A stretch of 64,000 nt of DNA from Anaerolineaceae bacterium (GTDB lineage: Bacteria; Chloroflexota; Anaerolineae; Aggregatilineales; Phototrophicaceae), in assembly GCA_020634115.1 (NCBI GenBank), contig JACKCH010000023.1, positions 1 through 64,000 of the forward strand. Direction: 5' to 3'. The position numbers and the translations under genes were made by a program. Each line of letters starts with the position of its first letter. Positions within the stretch are counted from its first letter, which is position 1. The notes beneath the pieces were generated by a model. The model did not search any database. It was not told the DNA's origin and saw only the letters and a list, made by a program, of their open reading frames with translations. Below, piece by piece: positions 1 to 9,100 of this stretch.

Positions 1-1
1 C

Positions 2-370
2 CCAACCATCCCGACACTCGAATCGGTCAGCGACATTCCTGTGCCACCGCTGCCATTTGCCGACAACCCGGATCCAACCGCCTGTGGTGCGCCGATGGTG
101 TGGGGAGGAGACGGTCAGGCGTGGCTTACCGGCTACTACCAAGGCGAACTGGTAGAGCCAACCGTTTACCTGTATGACAGCCATTTACGCAAGTACGTAA
201 CCGGGATAGCGACCACCGGCACGGAGGTGAAAATCGTGCTGTACCAGCAAAATCCCACGCTCAATTACTACATGGTACAGTTTTCCAATGTCGATGGCAG
301 CAAAGTGGAAGGTTGGGTGCCAGCGCCATTCGTTTCCCTTGAACCGCTCGCCAGTGGGAGCGGCGCATAG
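2..370 (+). CDS. C-terminal part of an exported SH3-like domain protein (cut by window edge)
   Basis: The frame is open from the first bases of the window and stops at a TAG, so only the last 122 residues or so are visible. They begin with a Pro-rich linker and continue into a compact all-beta-looking segment with the run VEGWVPAPFVSLEP near the end, which resembles the final strands of bacterial SH3-like domains. The same architecture recurs in other exported proteins of this window (46100-47551 and 39853-42456). An internal GTG at 41 is unlikely to be the true start because coding continues upstream. The function cannot be given; an envelope or wall-associated role is inferred. Confidence 0.6.
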   Translation, partial: PTIPTLESVSDIPVPPLPFADNPDPTACGAPMVWGGDGQAWLTGYYQGELVEPTVYLYDSHLRKYVTGIATTGTEVKIVLYQQNPTLNYYMVQFSNVDGSKVEGWVPAPFVSLEPLASGSGA

Positions 371-387
371 AACCTATTCGCAAATTT

Positions 388-508
388 AACATTCTCCTCG
401 TAGGGGTACACGGCGGTGCGCCCTGACAGAACCTTCATTTTAGAGAGATTCCGTACGGGCGACCCGGTGTGGTCGCCCGATTTATCTCCTTATTGAATTG
501 TGAAACTA
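388..508 (-). repeat. Two-hairpin dispersed repeat, copy 1
   Basis: Two imperfect palindromes, GTAGGGGTACACGGCGGTGC followed by GCCC (from 400) and GGGCGACCCGGTGTGGTCGC followed by CC (from 456), are separated by a spacer reading TTTTAGAGAGATTCC. Read on the minus strand, the order and spacer match the copy at 25306-25460: GTTTCACAATTCAATA, hairpin, GAATCnCTCTAAAATnA, hairpin. It fills the gap between the SH3-like protein and the convergent glycosyltransferase and could also serve as a transcription end for either. Confidence 0.7.
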
Positions 509-521
509 CATCATCATGCCT

Positions 522-1667
522 CTACAAATACCCACGCAGCGTCGCATCTACCTGTTCGACCATACGCGAAAAATCGAAGCGTTCCATGCCCACCTGGGAA
601 TTCGCCGCCAGCGCCGTCCGTTTGCCCGGTTGGAACGCTTTTTGCAGCACGCCGGTCAGCGCGTCCACATCCACATACGGCACGAGTAGGCCATTCACGC
701 CATGCCGCACCACTTCGGGATTGCCACCCTTGTCGCTGGCAATGACCGGCGTTCCGACCCGCAGACTCTCTAAAAGCGTATGCGACAGCCCTTCATAACC
801 GGAGTAGAGAGCGAGGTAATCAGCAGATTTCATATAGAGCGGCATCCGGTCACGCGGCACACGCCCCAGGAAGTCCACCCGTTCAGCTACACCAAGCCGG
901 GCGGCCTGCGCTTCCAACTGCGGGCGTGTCTCCCCATCCCCGGCTACTAGCAGCCGGACATCCGGCAGGCGGGAAATCGCCGTAATCAGGTGGTCTATCC
1001 CTTTCCAGGGAGTTAGCCGGGCGGCGGTCAGGATATGTGGGGCGTCTGGCAGCCCCAATGCGGCGCGGGCAGCGGCCTGCGACACGCCGGACGCGGGTGT
1101 TTCCTCTTCCGGCGGCAGCGCGTTATAGATCACACGCACCTTTTCCGGCGCGACTCCCCACCCGACCACCATCCGTTTTAGGTACTCGCTGGGGACGATC
1201 ACGCCGTCCATGCCGCGCACTTCACGGGAGCGGGCGGCCTGTTGGGCGCTGACAATCAGGCTGTAACGGGTCGTCTGGAAGGTATCAATATCGGTATCCG
1301 GTGGAATCCACCCCTTGCGCACCGAACGCTCCCAGGCCTGGTCGCCCACAATCTTTAGGATACGTGGGGCGCGGCGATTACCTACCAGTGGCAGCCCCAG
1401 CGTGTGCAGGTATACCACATCCGCCCATGCCAGCGTGGGACGAGCGGCGCGGGCATAGTTGAGCATCCGCAGCGGCAGCGCCCGGCGCGGGATACGGCGC
1501 AACGGGTAGGGATAAGCCTCCACCGAGCCAACACCATACGTCAAGGCGCGGACATCCCACCCCCACGCTTGCAGGTGGGGCAGCAGTTCATACAGGTACG
1601 TCGCCGGGCCGCCCGATTCCGGGTGAAAAATACCAGAAGCGATAAACAGTTTCGGATTGGTCGTCAT
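522..1667 (-). CDS. GT4 family glycosyltransferase
   Basis: The 381-residue protein has the GT-B fold layout of family GT4. The N-terminal half opens with a strand (LFIASGIFHPESGGPATYL) and a Gly-rich loop. The C-terminal half holds the nucleotide-sugar site with the E-x7-E element (YEGLSHTLLES), followed by GTPVIAS and GGNPEVV. The ATG at 1667 is chosen because the frame upstream (to 1859) encodes unconserved sequence and overlaps the divergent CheW gene. Such enzymes transfer a sugar from a nucleotide donor to a lipid-linked or glycan acceptor at the inner face of the membrane; donor and acceptor cannot be read from the sequence. It lies alone, divergent from the chemosensory operon. Confidence 0.88.
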   Translation of the reverse strand: MTTNPKLFIASGIFHPESGGPATYLYELLPHLQAWGWDVRALTYGVGSVEAYPYPLRRIPRRALPLRMLNYARAARPTLAWADVVYLHTLGLPLVGNRRAPRILKIVGDQAWERSVRKGWIPPDTDIDTFQTTRYSLIVSAQQAARSREVRGMDGVIVPSEYLKRMVVGWGVAPEKVRVIYNALPPEEETPASGVSQAAARAALGLPDAPHILTAARLTPWKGIDHLITAISRLPDVRLLVAGDGETRPQLEAQAARLGVAERVDFLGRVPRDRMPLYMKSADYLALYSGYEGLSHTLLESLRVGTPVIASDKGGNPEVVRHGVNGLLVPYVDVDALTGVLQKAFQPGKRTALAANSQVGMERFDFSRMVEQVDATLRGYL

Positions 1668-1779
1668 ACGTCTGTTTCCAGATGCTAAAAACGCAGCACA
1701 AAATGGCGGCGCTGCGAGTCGCCGGACTTCAGTGTATACTCTAAAAGGACAATCGTAAATCAGACAAGGGTTGGCGGTT

Positions 1780-2379
1780 ATGCCTCCATCACCTAAACCC
1801 AAACGACAGCGCGTAGACTGGGAAGCGGTCTGGAAAGGCCTGAACTGGGATGACGACATGCGCCAGGCATCGGCGGATGACCAACGACTGCGTCAGCGTG
1901 CCGAACAGTATGCCGCCCCGATTACCGCCCCTGATGACCTGGGCGAGGACGCCCTGACCGTGTTGAGTTTCGACTTGGGGGCGGAAACTTACAGTGTGGA
2001 TGTCGCCCTGGTGCGCGGCGTGCGCCCTCTCAATAGGCTCGTGCGTGTCCCCGGCGCACCGCTTTTTTACCCTGGCGTGGTCAACGTGCGCGGCAAAATT
2101 ATCACCGTGATGGATTTACGTCCTTTCTTCGGCATCCCCATCCCTACTGATAAAGAAGTGATTGTGCCAGACGAAGTGGTGTTGGTACGTGCCAATCATC
2201 TGGAAATCGCGCTGCTGGCGCACCAAGTTAACGGCGTGCAAACGATCCCGCGGGGAGCGATTCATCCCCTGGACAACATGCGCTACACGCGGGGAATCAC
2301 GCTGGAACGCATGATTATGCTGGATATGGAACACCTGCTGGCCGATGACCGTATCATCGTCGGCACAAAACATGATTGA
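1780..2379 (+). CDS. cheW: CheW-like chemosensory coupling protein
   Basis: CheW links receptors to the CheA kinase in chemosensory arrays. After about 55 charged residues, this 199-residue protein has a CheW domain. Its typical stretch LSFDLGAETYSVDVALVRGV is followed by VPGAPLFYPGVVNVRGKI and ITVMDLRPFFGIP, matching the usual 'pnaP.fi.GvvnlRG.iipviDLr..fg' pattern. It is longer than a minimal CheW (about 150) because of the N-terminal extension. The ATG at 1780 has AAGGG about nine bases upstream; a TTG at 1771 is an alternative. A TATACT at 1735 may be part of a promoter. It is the first gene of an operon with the MCP and CheA, 12 bases before the MCP. Confidence 0.9.
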   Translation: MPPSPKPKRQRVDWEAVWKGLNWDDDMRQASADDQRLRQRAEQYAAPITAPDDLGEDALTVLSFDLGAETYSVDVALVRGVRPLNRLVRVPGAPLFYPGVVNVRGKIITVMDLRPFFGIPIPTDKEVIVPDEVVLVRANHLEIALLAHQVNGVQTIPRGAIHPLDNMRYTRGITLERMIMLDMEHLLADDRIIVGTKHD

Positions 2380-2391
2380 GAGGCTATCTGA

Positions 2392-3624
2392 ATGAGCGAA
2401 ATGGCGCTTCCTAAGTCCTTGCCCAACCGTCTGTTCGCCGCGATGACCAACATCATGGTGCTGGCGACAGCCACCGCCGCTATCGTCCCGGTGTTACTGC
2501 TGGGTCTGTTTGTGCGCTCTCGCGTGGAGATCAACCTGATTGCCTGGGTAGTGCTGTCCGGAGTCGCGGGCTGGTTACTCGGCCTGTTGATTCATTTGGC
2601 GCAGCGCCGCCGTCTGGATATGGCGCTCAATTATTATGCCAACATACTGGAAGCCATTGATGCCGGAAATCTACGCCAGCGGGTAGATACCACCCAACTA
2701 CAACGCGCACACGGGATCGATGAGCAACTTCTGGCACGCTTAGGGCTGGCAATCAATCGCATTTTAGATCGGGTGCATTCTATCGCCAGCGAATTCAACC
2801 ACGCGATTCAACTGATTGATACGGACACGCTGGAAATCCTCACCGCCACGACGAATCAGGTTTCGATGGCAAACGAACAGGACGCCATTGTGACGGAAAC
2901 CACCGCCACCGTGAACGAAGTCCGCGCTACCGTGACCGAAACTGCCGAACGTGCTCAGAGCGTGGCCGAAACCGCCCAAGTATCGGTGGACATCGCCCGC
3001 GATGGCAACACCGCCGTTGAGCAGACCATCTCCGGCATGGAAATCATCCGGCGGCGCGTGGAGGATATCGCCGACAACATTCTCGTGCTTTCCGAACATA
3101 CGCAGCAAATCGGTGAAATCATCGCGGCGGTCAACAGCCTGGCCGACCAGTCCCGAATGCTGGCGCTCAACGCCTCAGTGGAAGCGGCCCGCGCCGGAGA
3201 GGAAGGCAAAGGCTTCGCCGTCGTCGCCCTGGAAGTCCGCAACCTGGCCGACCAGAATCGCGACGCGACGGTGCAAGTACGCGAAATCCTGGGGGAAATC
3301 CAGCGGGCGACCAACAGCGCCGTCATGGTCACAGAAGAAGGGAGCAAAGGCGTCGATCAGGGGCAAACACTCGTCAACCAGGCCGGTGACTCGATTCGCA
3401 ATCTGGCGCACGCCATCGAAGAAGCGGCCTTGGCCGCCATGCAGATCGCCGCCAGTACCCGCCAGCAGACAATTGGCATGGATCAACTGACCCAGGCGAT
3501 GCGGATGATTAAGCACGCCACAGCGGAAACGCTCTCCAGCACGACGCAGGTACGCGCCAGTGTACAGAATCTGCGCGAAGCCGCTGATCGTGTCAACAAC
3601 GTTCTGGCCGGGCTGAAGCTCTAA
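2392..3624 (+). CDS. Methyl-accepting chemotaxis protein without an extracellular sensor domain
   Basis: The 410-residue receptor has two adjacent transmembrane helices at about residues 18-40 and 47-66, with almost no loop between them. A HAMP-like stretch follows, then a long helical signalling domain. The hairpin tip that binds CheW and CheA is clear (LADQSRMLALNASVEAARAG, then EEGKGFAVVALEVRNLADQN). With no periplasmic ligand-binding domain, it must sense something in the membrane or cytoplasm or respond to a partner protein. It ends two bases before cheA. No CheR or CheB gene is nearby, so adaptation by methylation would depend on genes elsewhere. Confidence 0.92.
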   Translation: MSEMALPKSLPNRLFAAMTNIMVLATATAAIVPVLLLGLFVRSRVEINLIAWVVLSGVAGWLLGLLIHLAQRRRLDMALNYYANILEAIDAGNLRQRVDTTQLQRAHGIDEQLLARLGLAINRILDRVHSIASEFNHAIQLIDTDTLEILTATTNQVSMANEQDAIVTETTATVNEVRATVTETAERAQSVAETAQVSVDIARDGNTAVEQTISGMEIIRRRVEDIADNILVLSEHTQQIGEIIAAVNSLADQSRMLALNASVEAARAGEEGKGFAVVALEVRNLADQNRDATVQVREILGEIQRATNSAVMVTEEGSKGVDQGQTLVNQAGDSIRNLAHAIEEAALAAMQIAASTRQQTIGMDQLTQAMRMIKHATAETLSSTTQVRASVQNLREAADRVNNVLAGLKL

Positions 3625-3626
3625 CC

Positions 3627-5900
3627 ATGGCTGACTCATCAGACGCCAATCTGCTCAATATTTTCTGGGGCGAAGCCGGGGAATACCTCCAGCGGCTGAA
3701 TAACGGGCTGCTCGAACTGGAAACCGCCCAGACTCAGGACACGGAGGGTTCCCTGCGCGAGATGAACCGGCTGGCGCACAGCCTGAAGGGGGCAGCGCGG
3801 GCGGTGGGCATCAATGTGATTGAAACGCTCGCCCACTACATGGAAGAAATTTTCGATTCGGCACTGCACACCCGCCTGAAACTCACACCGGAAGTCTGTG
3901 ACCTGCTCTACGACGGACTCGACTTAATCCAGAATGTCATCAACGGTGAGGAAAACCCCACCGACATACTGGCGGAAGTGCTGGCCCGGCTGGAACAGTT
4001 CGTCGTGACGATGCCTGCGGAGTCTACTCAGTCCGCCGCGCAGATACAAACCGCCCAGGAAATGCCCTCCGTCAGCACGTCCACCACCAACACACTCGAA
4101 GTCGGCATCTCATCCACACTGACCCTACGCACAACGGAAGATACCATCCGCGTCGCTGTCACCAAACTTGACCTGTTGATGGGCGAGGTGAGCGAACTGC
4201 TCACCCACCGACTGCATGGTGAAGAGCAGCTTCGGGATCTCCGCAGCTTGCAGCGTTTCCACAACCAGTGGCAGCGTGAATGGCGGGCTGCCCGTACCGC
4301 CTATATCCGGCTGGCACGCTGGGCGCAGCACCAACCGGAACAAGTCGCCGGGGAAGTCACCGCCCTGCTGCGCTTTCTGGAAACCAACCAGCGCCATCTG
4401 GCAACAGTCAACCGACAAATGACGTTGCTGGTGCAAGCCATGACTCAGCATCAGCTTCAACTCAGCACCATTACCGAACAGTTGCAGGGCGATGTTTCTC
4501 GGATGCGACTACTCCCCTTCGACTCGGTGCTGCCCAGTTTCCAGCGCATGATCCGCGACCTCGCCCGCGATACCGGCAAGCGCATCCAGATGGACGTGGA
4601 CGGCGCGAATGTGGAACTCGATAAAGCCGTGCTGGACGCGCTCAAAGAGCCAATCATGCACCTGCTGCGCAACGCCGTAGATCATGGCATCGAACCGGCA
4701 GCGGAGCGCGAACGCCTGGGTAAACCCCCTGTCGGGTATGTCATCCTTTCGCTAGAGCAGCATGGTAGCGAAATAATTATCACAATTCGGGATGACGGGC
4801 GCGGCATCGACCTTCCCGGCATCCGCGAGGCGGCGGTAGAAAGCGGCATCCTGACCACCCGCGAAGCAGCGGTTGTCCACGATGAAGATGTCTACAGCTT
4901 CGTGTTTTACCCCGGCCTGACGACCAGCCGCCGCGTAACCCCGCTCAGCGGGCGCGGGTTAGGCATGGACATCGTGCGGACACGAGTTGAGAGCCTGCGC
5001 GGGCGGGTGAGTCTGCACAGCGAACCTGGGAAAGGGACGCTGGTACGGCTGCTCGTCCCGGTTTCACTCACCCGCATGAACTGTATCCTGCTGCGGGTTG
5101 GCGGTCAGAATTTCGCCGTACCGGTAGCAGTGGTACACCGGATGCTGACGCCGGAGCCGGAAGATATTTTCACTGTTGAAGGGCGCGAGACGCTGATGGT
5201 GGACGACCAGCCTGTCCCGCTGGTAGACCTCAGTATGGTGATGGGGCTGCCGGGAACAGCGAGCGCCTCGCTGGATAAAAAGGTCATTCTGCTACACGCC
5301 AGTGACCGCACTGTCGCGTTCCAGGTCGAAGACCTGTACCGTGAGCAGGAGTTGGTGCTCAAGACATTGGGGACGGAAATCGAAGGGGCGCAGTATGTGT
5401 CCGGCGCGGCGCTGCTGGGCAGCGGCGAGGTGATTATTGTGCTAGACGCCAACGACCTGATTCGCGGCGCGGTACAGTTTAAGAGTCCCCTTCCCCACGT
5501 CAGTTCCAAACTGCCGGTAGAACAGGCTAAACAACAGCGGCTCCGAGTCCTGGTGGTGGACGATTCGATTACCACCCGCACCTTAGAGAAAAACATCCTG
5601 GAAACCGCCGGGTTCGAGGTGCGAACCGCAATTGACGGCATGGAAGCCTGGATGTTGCTCCAGGAATACACCCCGGATGTGGTGATCGCGGATGTCGAGA
5701 TGCCCAACATGAACGGACTGGAACTCACCCGGCGCATCAAATCCGAGCCGCACACCAACCATCTGCCGGTGATTATCCTGACTTCCCTCACCAAACCGGA
5801 ACAACGCGAAGCCGGACTTCAATCCGGGGCGGATGCCTACCTGGTGAAATCCAACTTTAACCAGGAGGAGCTGTTGCGCATGATTCAATCGGTGGTGTAG
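3627..5900 (+). CDS. cheA: Hybrid chemotaxis histidine kinase CheA with C-terminal receiver domain
   Basis: Domains in order over 757 residues. An Hpt domain carries the phosphorylatable His51 in the run NRLAHSLKGAAR. A linker and an unusually long helical dimerisation segment span about 170-310. The HATPase has its N box at 348-356 (RNAVDHGIE), G1 at 389-395 (DDGRGID) and G2 at 442-450 (GRGLGMDIV). A CheW-like regulatory domain follows (about 483-615). The receiver (640-757) has acidic residues VVDD at 643-646, phospho-acceptor Asp689 and Lys741. A receiver fused to CheA is typical of Pil-Chp/Hmp/Frz-type pathways rather than the simple flagellar type, so twitching, gliding or another output is plausible. 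Last gene of the operon. Confidence 0.93.
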   Translation: MADSSDANLLNIFWGEAGEYLQRLNNGLLELETAQTQDTEGSLREMNRLAHSLKGAARAVGINVIETLAHYMEEIFDSALHTRLKLTPEVCDLLYDGLDLIQNVINGEENPTDILAEVLARLEQFVVTMPAESTQSAAQIQTAQEMPSVSTSTTNTLEVGISSTLTLRTTEDTIRVAVTKLDLLMGEVSELLTHRLHGEEQLRDLRSLQRFHNQWQREWRAARTAYIRLARWAQHQPEQVAGEVTALLRFLETNQRHLATVNRQMTLLVQAMTQHQLQLSTITEQLQGDVSRMRLLPFDSVLPSFQRMIRDLARDTGKRIQMDVDGANVELDKAVLDALKEPIMHLLRNAVDHGIEPAAERERLGKPPVGYVILSLEQHGSEIIITIRDDGRGIDLPGIREAAVESGILTTREAAVVHDEDVYSFVFYPGLTTSRRVTPLSGRGLGMDIVRTRVESLRGRVSLHSEPGKGTLVRLLVPVSLTRMNCILLRVGGQNFAVPVAVVHRMLTPEPEDIFTVEGRETLMVDDQPVPLVDLSMVMGLPGTASASLDKKVILLHASDRTVAFQVEDLYREQELVLKTLGTEIEGAQYVSGAALLGSGEVIIVLDANDLIRGAVQFKSPLPHVSSKLPVEQAKQQRLRVLVVDDSITTRTLEKNILETAGFEVRTAIDGMEAWMLLQEYTPDVVIADVEMPNMNGLELTRRIKSEPHTNHLPVIILTSLTKPEQREAGLQSGADAYLVKSNFNQEELLRMIQSVV

Positions 5901-5904
5901 CGTT

Positions 5905-5925
5905 GGGACATGGGTTTTTTGTCCC
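5905..5925 (+). terminator. Possible terminator hairpin after cheA
   Basis: GGGACA and TGTCCC form a six-base stem around a T-rich loop five bases after the cheA stop codon. No T-run follows the stem, so termination is uncertain. Confidence 0.35.
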
Positions 5926-5953
5926 GCCACGCAGCCGACCCAGCGCACCATGC

Positions 5954-5959
5954 TATAAT
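5954..5959 (+). promoter_or_regulatory. Extended -10 promoter element (TGCTATAAT)
   Basis: A perfect TATAAT is preceded by TG at the extended -10 spacing, about 35 bases before the start of the vWA-FHA gene. No good -35 hexamer is visible at 17 bases. This suggests the vWA-FHA gene is transcribed separately from the chemosensory operon. Confidence 0.55.
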
Positions 5960-5994
5960 CAGACCGTACTCAAATACGAGGTAGGAATACACCC

Positions 5995-7593
5995 ATGCAG
6001 GCTGATTTTGCCCTGGATTACGATGTTTTAACTGTCGAACGCGCCCAGAAAGTTTACCTGATGGCCCGCCTGGTTTCCGGCCCGCCGCCGGAACATCAGC
6101 GCCGCCGCCCGTTAAACCTGAGTCTGGTGATTGACCGCAGCGGATCCATGGCGGGCGAGAAGATTGCCTATACACGTCAGGCCGCCCAGTTTCTGGTGCA
6201 GAATCTAAGCGCCAAAGACCTGCTTTCCGTAGTGGTCTATCATGGTGGCGTGGAAGTGCTGTTCCAGCCAGAACCGATGCTCAATAAGGACGTGATTGCC
6301 CACCGAATCGCCAGCATCACCACCGGCAACATGACCAATCTCAGCGGTGGATGGTTGGAAGGCTGTAACCAGGTCGCCCAAAATCTCGACCAGGACAGAC
6401 TGAATCGGGTGATTCTGATGACGGACGGCCTCGCTAACCGGGGCATTACCAGTCAGTCGCAGCTTGTCGCACTGGCACAGCAGAAATATGAAGGTGGGAT
6501 CAGCACGACGACGATGGGGCTGGGCGACGACTTCAACGAGGATTTGCTGGTCGCATTGGCCGATGCCGGTGGCGGCGCTTTCTACTTCATCGAAAGCCCG
6601 GAAGTCGCCCCCTTGATTTTCGATGAAGAACTGCGCGGGTTGCTGAGTGTCGTCGGGCAAAATCTGACTGTCACGATCAACCCAACCGAGTCTGTCGCTC
6701 AGGTCCGCCAGATGAACGCCTACCCCCAACAGATCATTGGCCGACAGGTGACATTCCGTATGGGAGATGTTTTCGGTGATGAAGTGAAAACGCTCGTCCT
6801 GGAGCTGGCTATCCCAGCGCTGACCACCACTGGCGAACATCAGATTGCGGTGCTGCGGTTTGAGTATGACGAGATCACCGCAGAAGGCACACAGCACCAG
6901 ATACATGAGATGCCTGTGATAGTCAACATTGCCCTGCCCGGCGAATTGCCCGCGCCAAATACCGACGTACAGGAATCGGTCTTGCTGCTCCAGGCGGCCA
7001 ATGCCCGCCGTGCAGCGATTAGTGCCGCCGACAAAGGGCAGTATCAGGAAGCCTCCGGCGTACTGCGGGCAGCGGCTGAGGCGATTGAGCAGACCGGGCT
7101 GGATAACGCCCAGTTAGTTGAAGAACGTGAGGCATTAGTCAAGCAGGCGGACGACATGGCGCGTGGTGCGGAACGCTACGACCAGTACAGCCGCAAGACG
7201 ATGCACACCCAGGCGATCTATACCATGACTTCCCGCCATGAGGAAACGCAGATGCTCCGTACCCGTGAGGTCGTGCGGGAAGAACAGGCAAAAGTTGAGT
7301 CAAAACCGGGGGTGACACCAACCGTCGTTTCCTGGAATGGGCAGGATTTCCCGCTGGATGGCGACCTGATTCGCATTGGGCGGGCCAAGCAGAATGAAAT
7401 TACCCTGCTGGCGTCCAGTATTTCCCGTTTTCATGCCCAGTTGACGCGCCAGGGCGACACCCTGCTACTGGAAGATTTAGGCAGTACGAACGGCACCACA
7501 CTCAACGGCCAGCGCCTGGACGTACCGCAGCCAGTGAGTGTGGGCGACACCGCACGCCTTGGTTATGAACACGTGATTTTCAAAGAGGCATGA
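5995..7593 (+). CDS. vWA domain protein with C-terminal FHA domain
   Basis: The 532-residue protein starts with a von Willebrand factor A domain whose metal-ion site is intact: DRSGS at 47-51, a Thr/Asn-rich loop near NMTNLSGG, and MTDG further on. It ends with an FHA domain of about 70 residues (IRIGRAKQNEI, SRFHAQL, LEDLGSTNGTTLNG), the fold that binds phosphothreonine peptides. The middle is a beta-rich stretch and a helical stretch. There is no signal peptide, so it is cytoplasmic. vWA plus FHA suggests a phosphorylation-dependent scaffold, but no Ser/Thr kinase is in the window. The start has TAGGA about nine bases upstream. Confidence 0.85.
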   Translation: MQADFALDYDVLTVERAQKVYLMARLVSGPPPEHQRRRPLNLSLVIDRSGSMAGEKIAYTRQAAQFLVQNLSAKDLLSVVVYHGGVEVLFQPEPMLNKDVIAHRIASITTGNMTNLSGGWLEGCNQVAQNLDQDRLNRVILMTDGLANRGITSQSQLVALAQQKYEGGISTTTMGLGDDFNEDLLVALADAGGGAFYFIESPEVAPLIFDEELRGLLSVVGQNLTVTINPTESVAQVRQMNAYPQQIIGRQVTFRMGDVFGDEVKTLVLELAIPALTTTGEHQIAVLRFEYDEITAEGTQHQIHEMPVIVNIALPGELPAPNTDVQESVLLLQAANARRAAISAADKGQYQEASGVLRAAAEAIEQTGLDNAQLVEEREALVKQADDMARGAERYDQYSRKTMHTQAIYTMTSRHEETQMLRTREVVREEQAKVESKPGVTPTVVSWNGQDFPLDGDLIRIGRAKQNEITLLASSISRFHAQLTRQGDTLLLEDLGSTNGTTLNGQRLDVPQPVSVGDTARLGYEHVIFKEA

Positions 7594-7606
7594 CCCCTTC
7601 CGAAAC

Positions 7607-8701
7607 TCAACCGGCGAGGCTGTCCGGCGGCCACAACCGAATCTGTTTCTGATTTTCCAACAGCAAAGCCACGATAACCGGGCCATCCCAACCGCCGCGT
7701 GCATGGCCGATCACCGCCGTGTACTGGCCCGTGACCGGAGCCTGATAATTCAGAATTGCCGCTGAAAGGTCGCTGTCGCTTACATCGTCATTGGCAATTA
7801 ACGGGATTCCATTCGGGTCGAGGATGACTATCAGCGGGTCAGAACGCCCGTCCGCAGTCACGGCAACCATGTTGATTTTCTGCCCGGCTTCCACCGTGAA
7901 GGGAACACGGAATAACGCGCCAAAAGACATGCGGATACGAATTCGCTCGCCGTTCTGCAAAACATCCTCATCAAAGGTGTTCTGGCGGTTCATCTTGATC
8001 CACTGGTAATAGTCGGTTGCGCCTTCGGGGTACTGCTCAAGCTGCGTTTCAGCGTAGCCACGTATCAGATACAGAACCGACGCATCAGGCCGGTAGATAA
8101 TCGCCTGTGAGAGGTCATCCACAACTGCCGGCAAGTTATCCAGCGCCAGGTACAAATCCGCCCGGCGGAAATACCCTTCGGCGTCCTCTGGTTGCAGGCT
8201 GGTGTACTGGTCATAGTCCGTCAGCGCCGCATCGGGGTCGCCTGTTACCCGATAGAGCAGGCCGCGTTCCAGGTAAGCTGGAGCATAGGCCGGGTCAACC
8301 GCCAGTGCCTGGTTGAAATCCACCAGCGCCGCATCCAGGTTTCGCTGGCGCACATATAGTTTGCCCCGCACCTGGTAGCCTTCCGGGGACATCGGCAGGA
8401 GTTCAATATAGCGGTTGAAATCCGCCAGCGCCGCCGACAGGTCGTTCAGTTGAATCTGTGTATCCCCGCGTTCCAGGTAGGCCAGCGCACCATCCGGAGC
8501 CAGGGCGATCACCTGCGAATAATCCGCGAGCGCGTGCTGGTAGTCTTCCACCTGAGCATACAACCGGGCGCGGCTGAAGGTCGTCACAGCCTGAACAGCA
8601 GTCATCAGTTGGTCAAACGAAGTTGCAGGAGGCGCAGCCGGTTGTGCCGCTGCGGGCAACGTGACGAGAAGCAGTACGAGCAGAATGGCAAAGGTACGCA
8701 T
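7607..8701 (-). CDS. Secreted TPR-repeat protein
   Basis: A clear signal peptide opens the 364-residue protein (hydrophobic run ILLVLLLVTLPAAAQ). About six tetratricopeptide repeats follow, roughly residues 40-245; each has the usual A-Y-x-x-R-G-x-x-Y spacing and ends near a Pro every 34 residues. The last 110 residues are beta-rich (VPFTVEAGQKINMVAVTADG, LDPNGIPLIANDD, TGQYTAVIG) and resemble the PPC-type beta-sandwich found in secreted proteins. TPRs bind other proteins, so an extracytoplasmic scaffolding role is inferred. It converges with the vWA-FHA gene, with only 13 bases between stops. Confidence 0.82.
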   Translation of the reverse strand: MRTFAILLVLLLVTLPAAAQPAAPPATSFDQLMTAVQAVTTFSRARLYAQVEDYQHALADYSQVIALAPDGALAYLERGDTQIQLNDLSAALADFNRYIELLPMSPEGYQVRGKLYVRQRNLDAALVDFNQALAVDPAYAPAYLERGLLYRVTGDPDAALTDYDQYTSLQPEDAEGYFRRADLYLALDNLPAVVDDLSQAIIYRPDASVLYLIRGYAETQLEQYPEGATDYYQWIKMNRQNTFDEDVLQNGERIRIRMSFGALFRVPFTVEAGQKINMVAVTADGRSDPLIVILDPNGIPLIANDDVSDSDLSAAILNYQAPVTGQYTAVIGHARGGWDGPVIVALLLENQKQIRLWPPDSLAG

Positions 8702-9100
8702 CAGGTCTGTTCCAAACTATAATTGACTTTTTCTAATCTCTTGGGACTCATCATAGCATGGTCACACAGCCGTAGGGGAAGTTTCTCTTAAAACACTCAT
8801 GGATCGTCACGCGGAGCAGTTTGACCTGTCAGAAAGCCCGGACTTGTGGGTATCATAAGGCGGTCATGGTGTATATCTATGTGAAATGTATCGGGATAAA
8901 TGGCCTTCAGTGAAAAGCGATGAGTCATCAGCTTTCAGAAAAAGATAGCGCAATGGCCTGACAGCTGGTTTGCTAGAAAGCCTAAAATGCTAAAGTGCTA
9001 ACAAGCTAAAATGCTAACCCGCCAGTGGCTAGAAGCCGGCAGCCAGCGGCCTTACATCAACTTATACGGTAATCTGAATCAAAGAATCTGAAAACGAGCG
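8702..9100. other. Gene-free region between divergent genes
   Basis: This 399-base region lies between the starts of the TPR gene and the first GT-C gene, so it should hold promoters for both. No gene was seen. Its right half carries the GCTAAAATGCTAA-type repeat listed separately. Confidence 0.6.
8957..9049 (+). repeat. Dispersed intergenic repeat, GCTAA family copy 1
   Basis: The segment contains short internal repeats (AATGCTAAAGTGCTAAC, AAGCTAAAATGCTAAC) and ends in AGAAGCCGGCAGCCAG. It aligns over its whole length with 27377-27458, where the same order of words occurs (AAATGCTTAAGTGCTAACCA, AGAAGCCAACAGCCAG). Both copies lie shortly before genes for multi-pass glycan-type membrane proteins on the same strand. 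Confidence 0.65.

Noticed and set aside
1668..1859. Upstream extension of the leftward GT4 gene
   Set aside because: It overlaps the divergent cheW gene and encodes no glycosyltransferase sequence; the GT-B domain starts at ATG 1667.
8980..9020. CRISPR-like short repeats (GCTAAAATGCTAA)
   Set aside because: Units are too short, with no regular spacers and no cas genes; they belong to a dispersed intergenic repeat.
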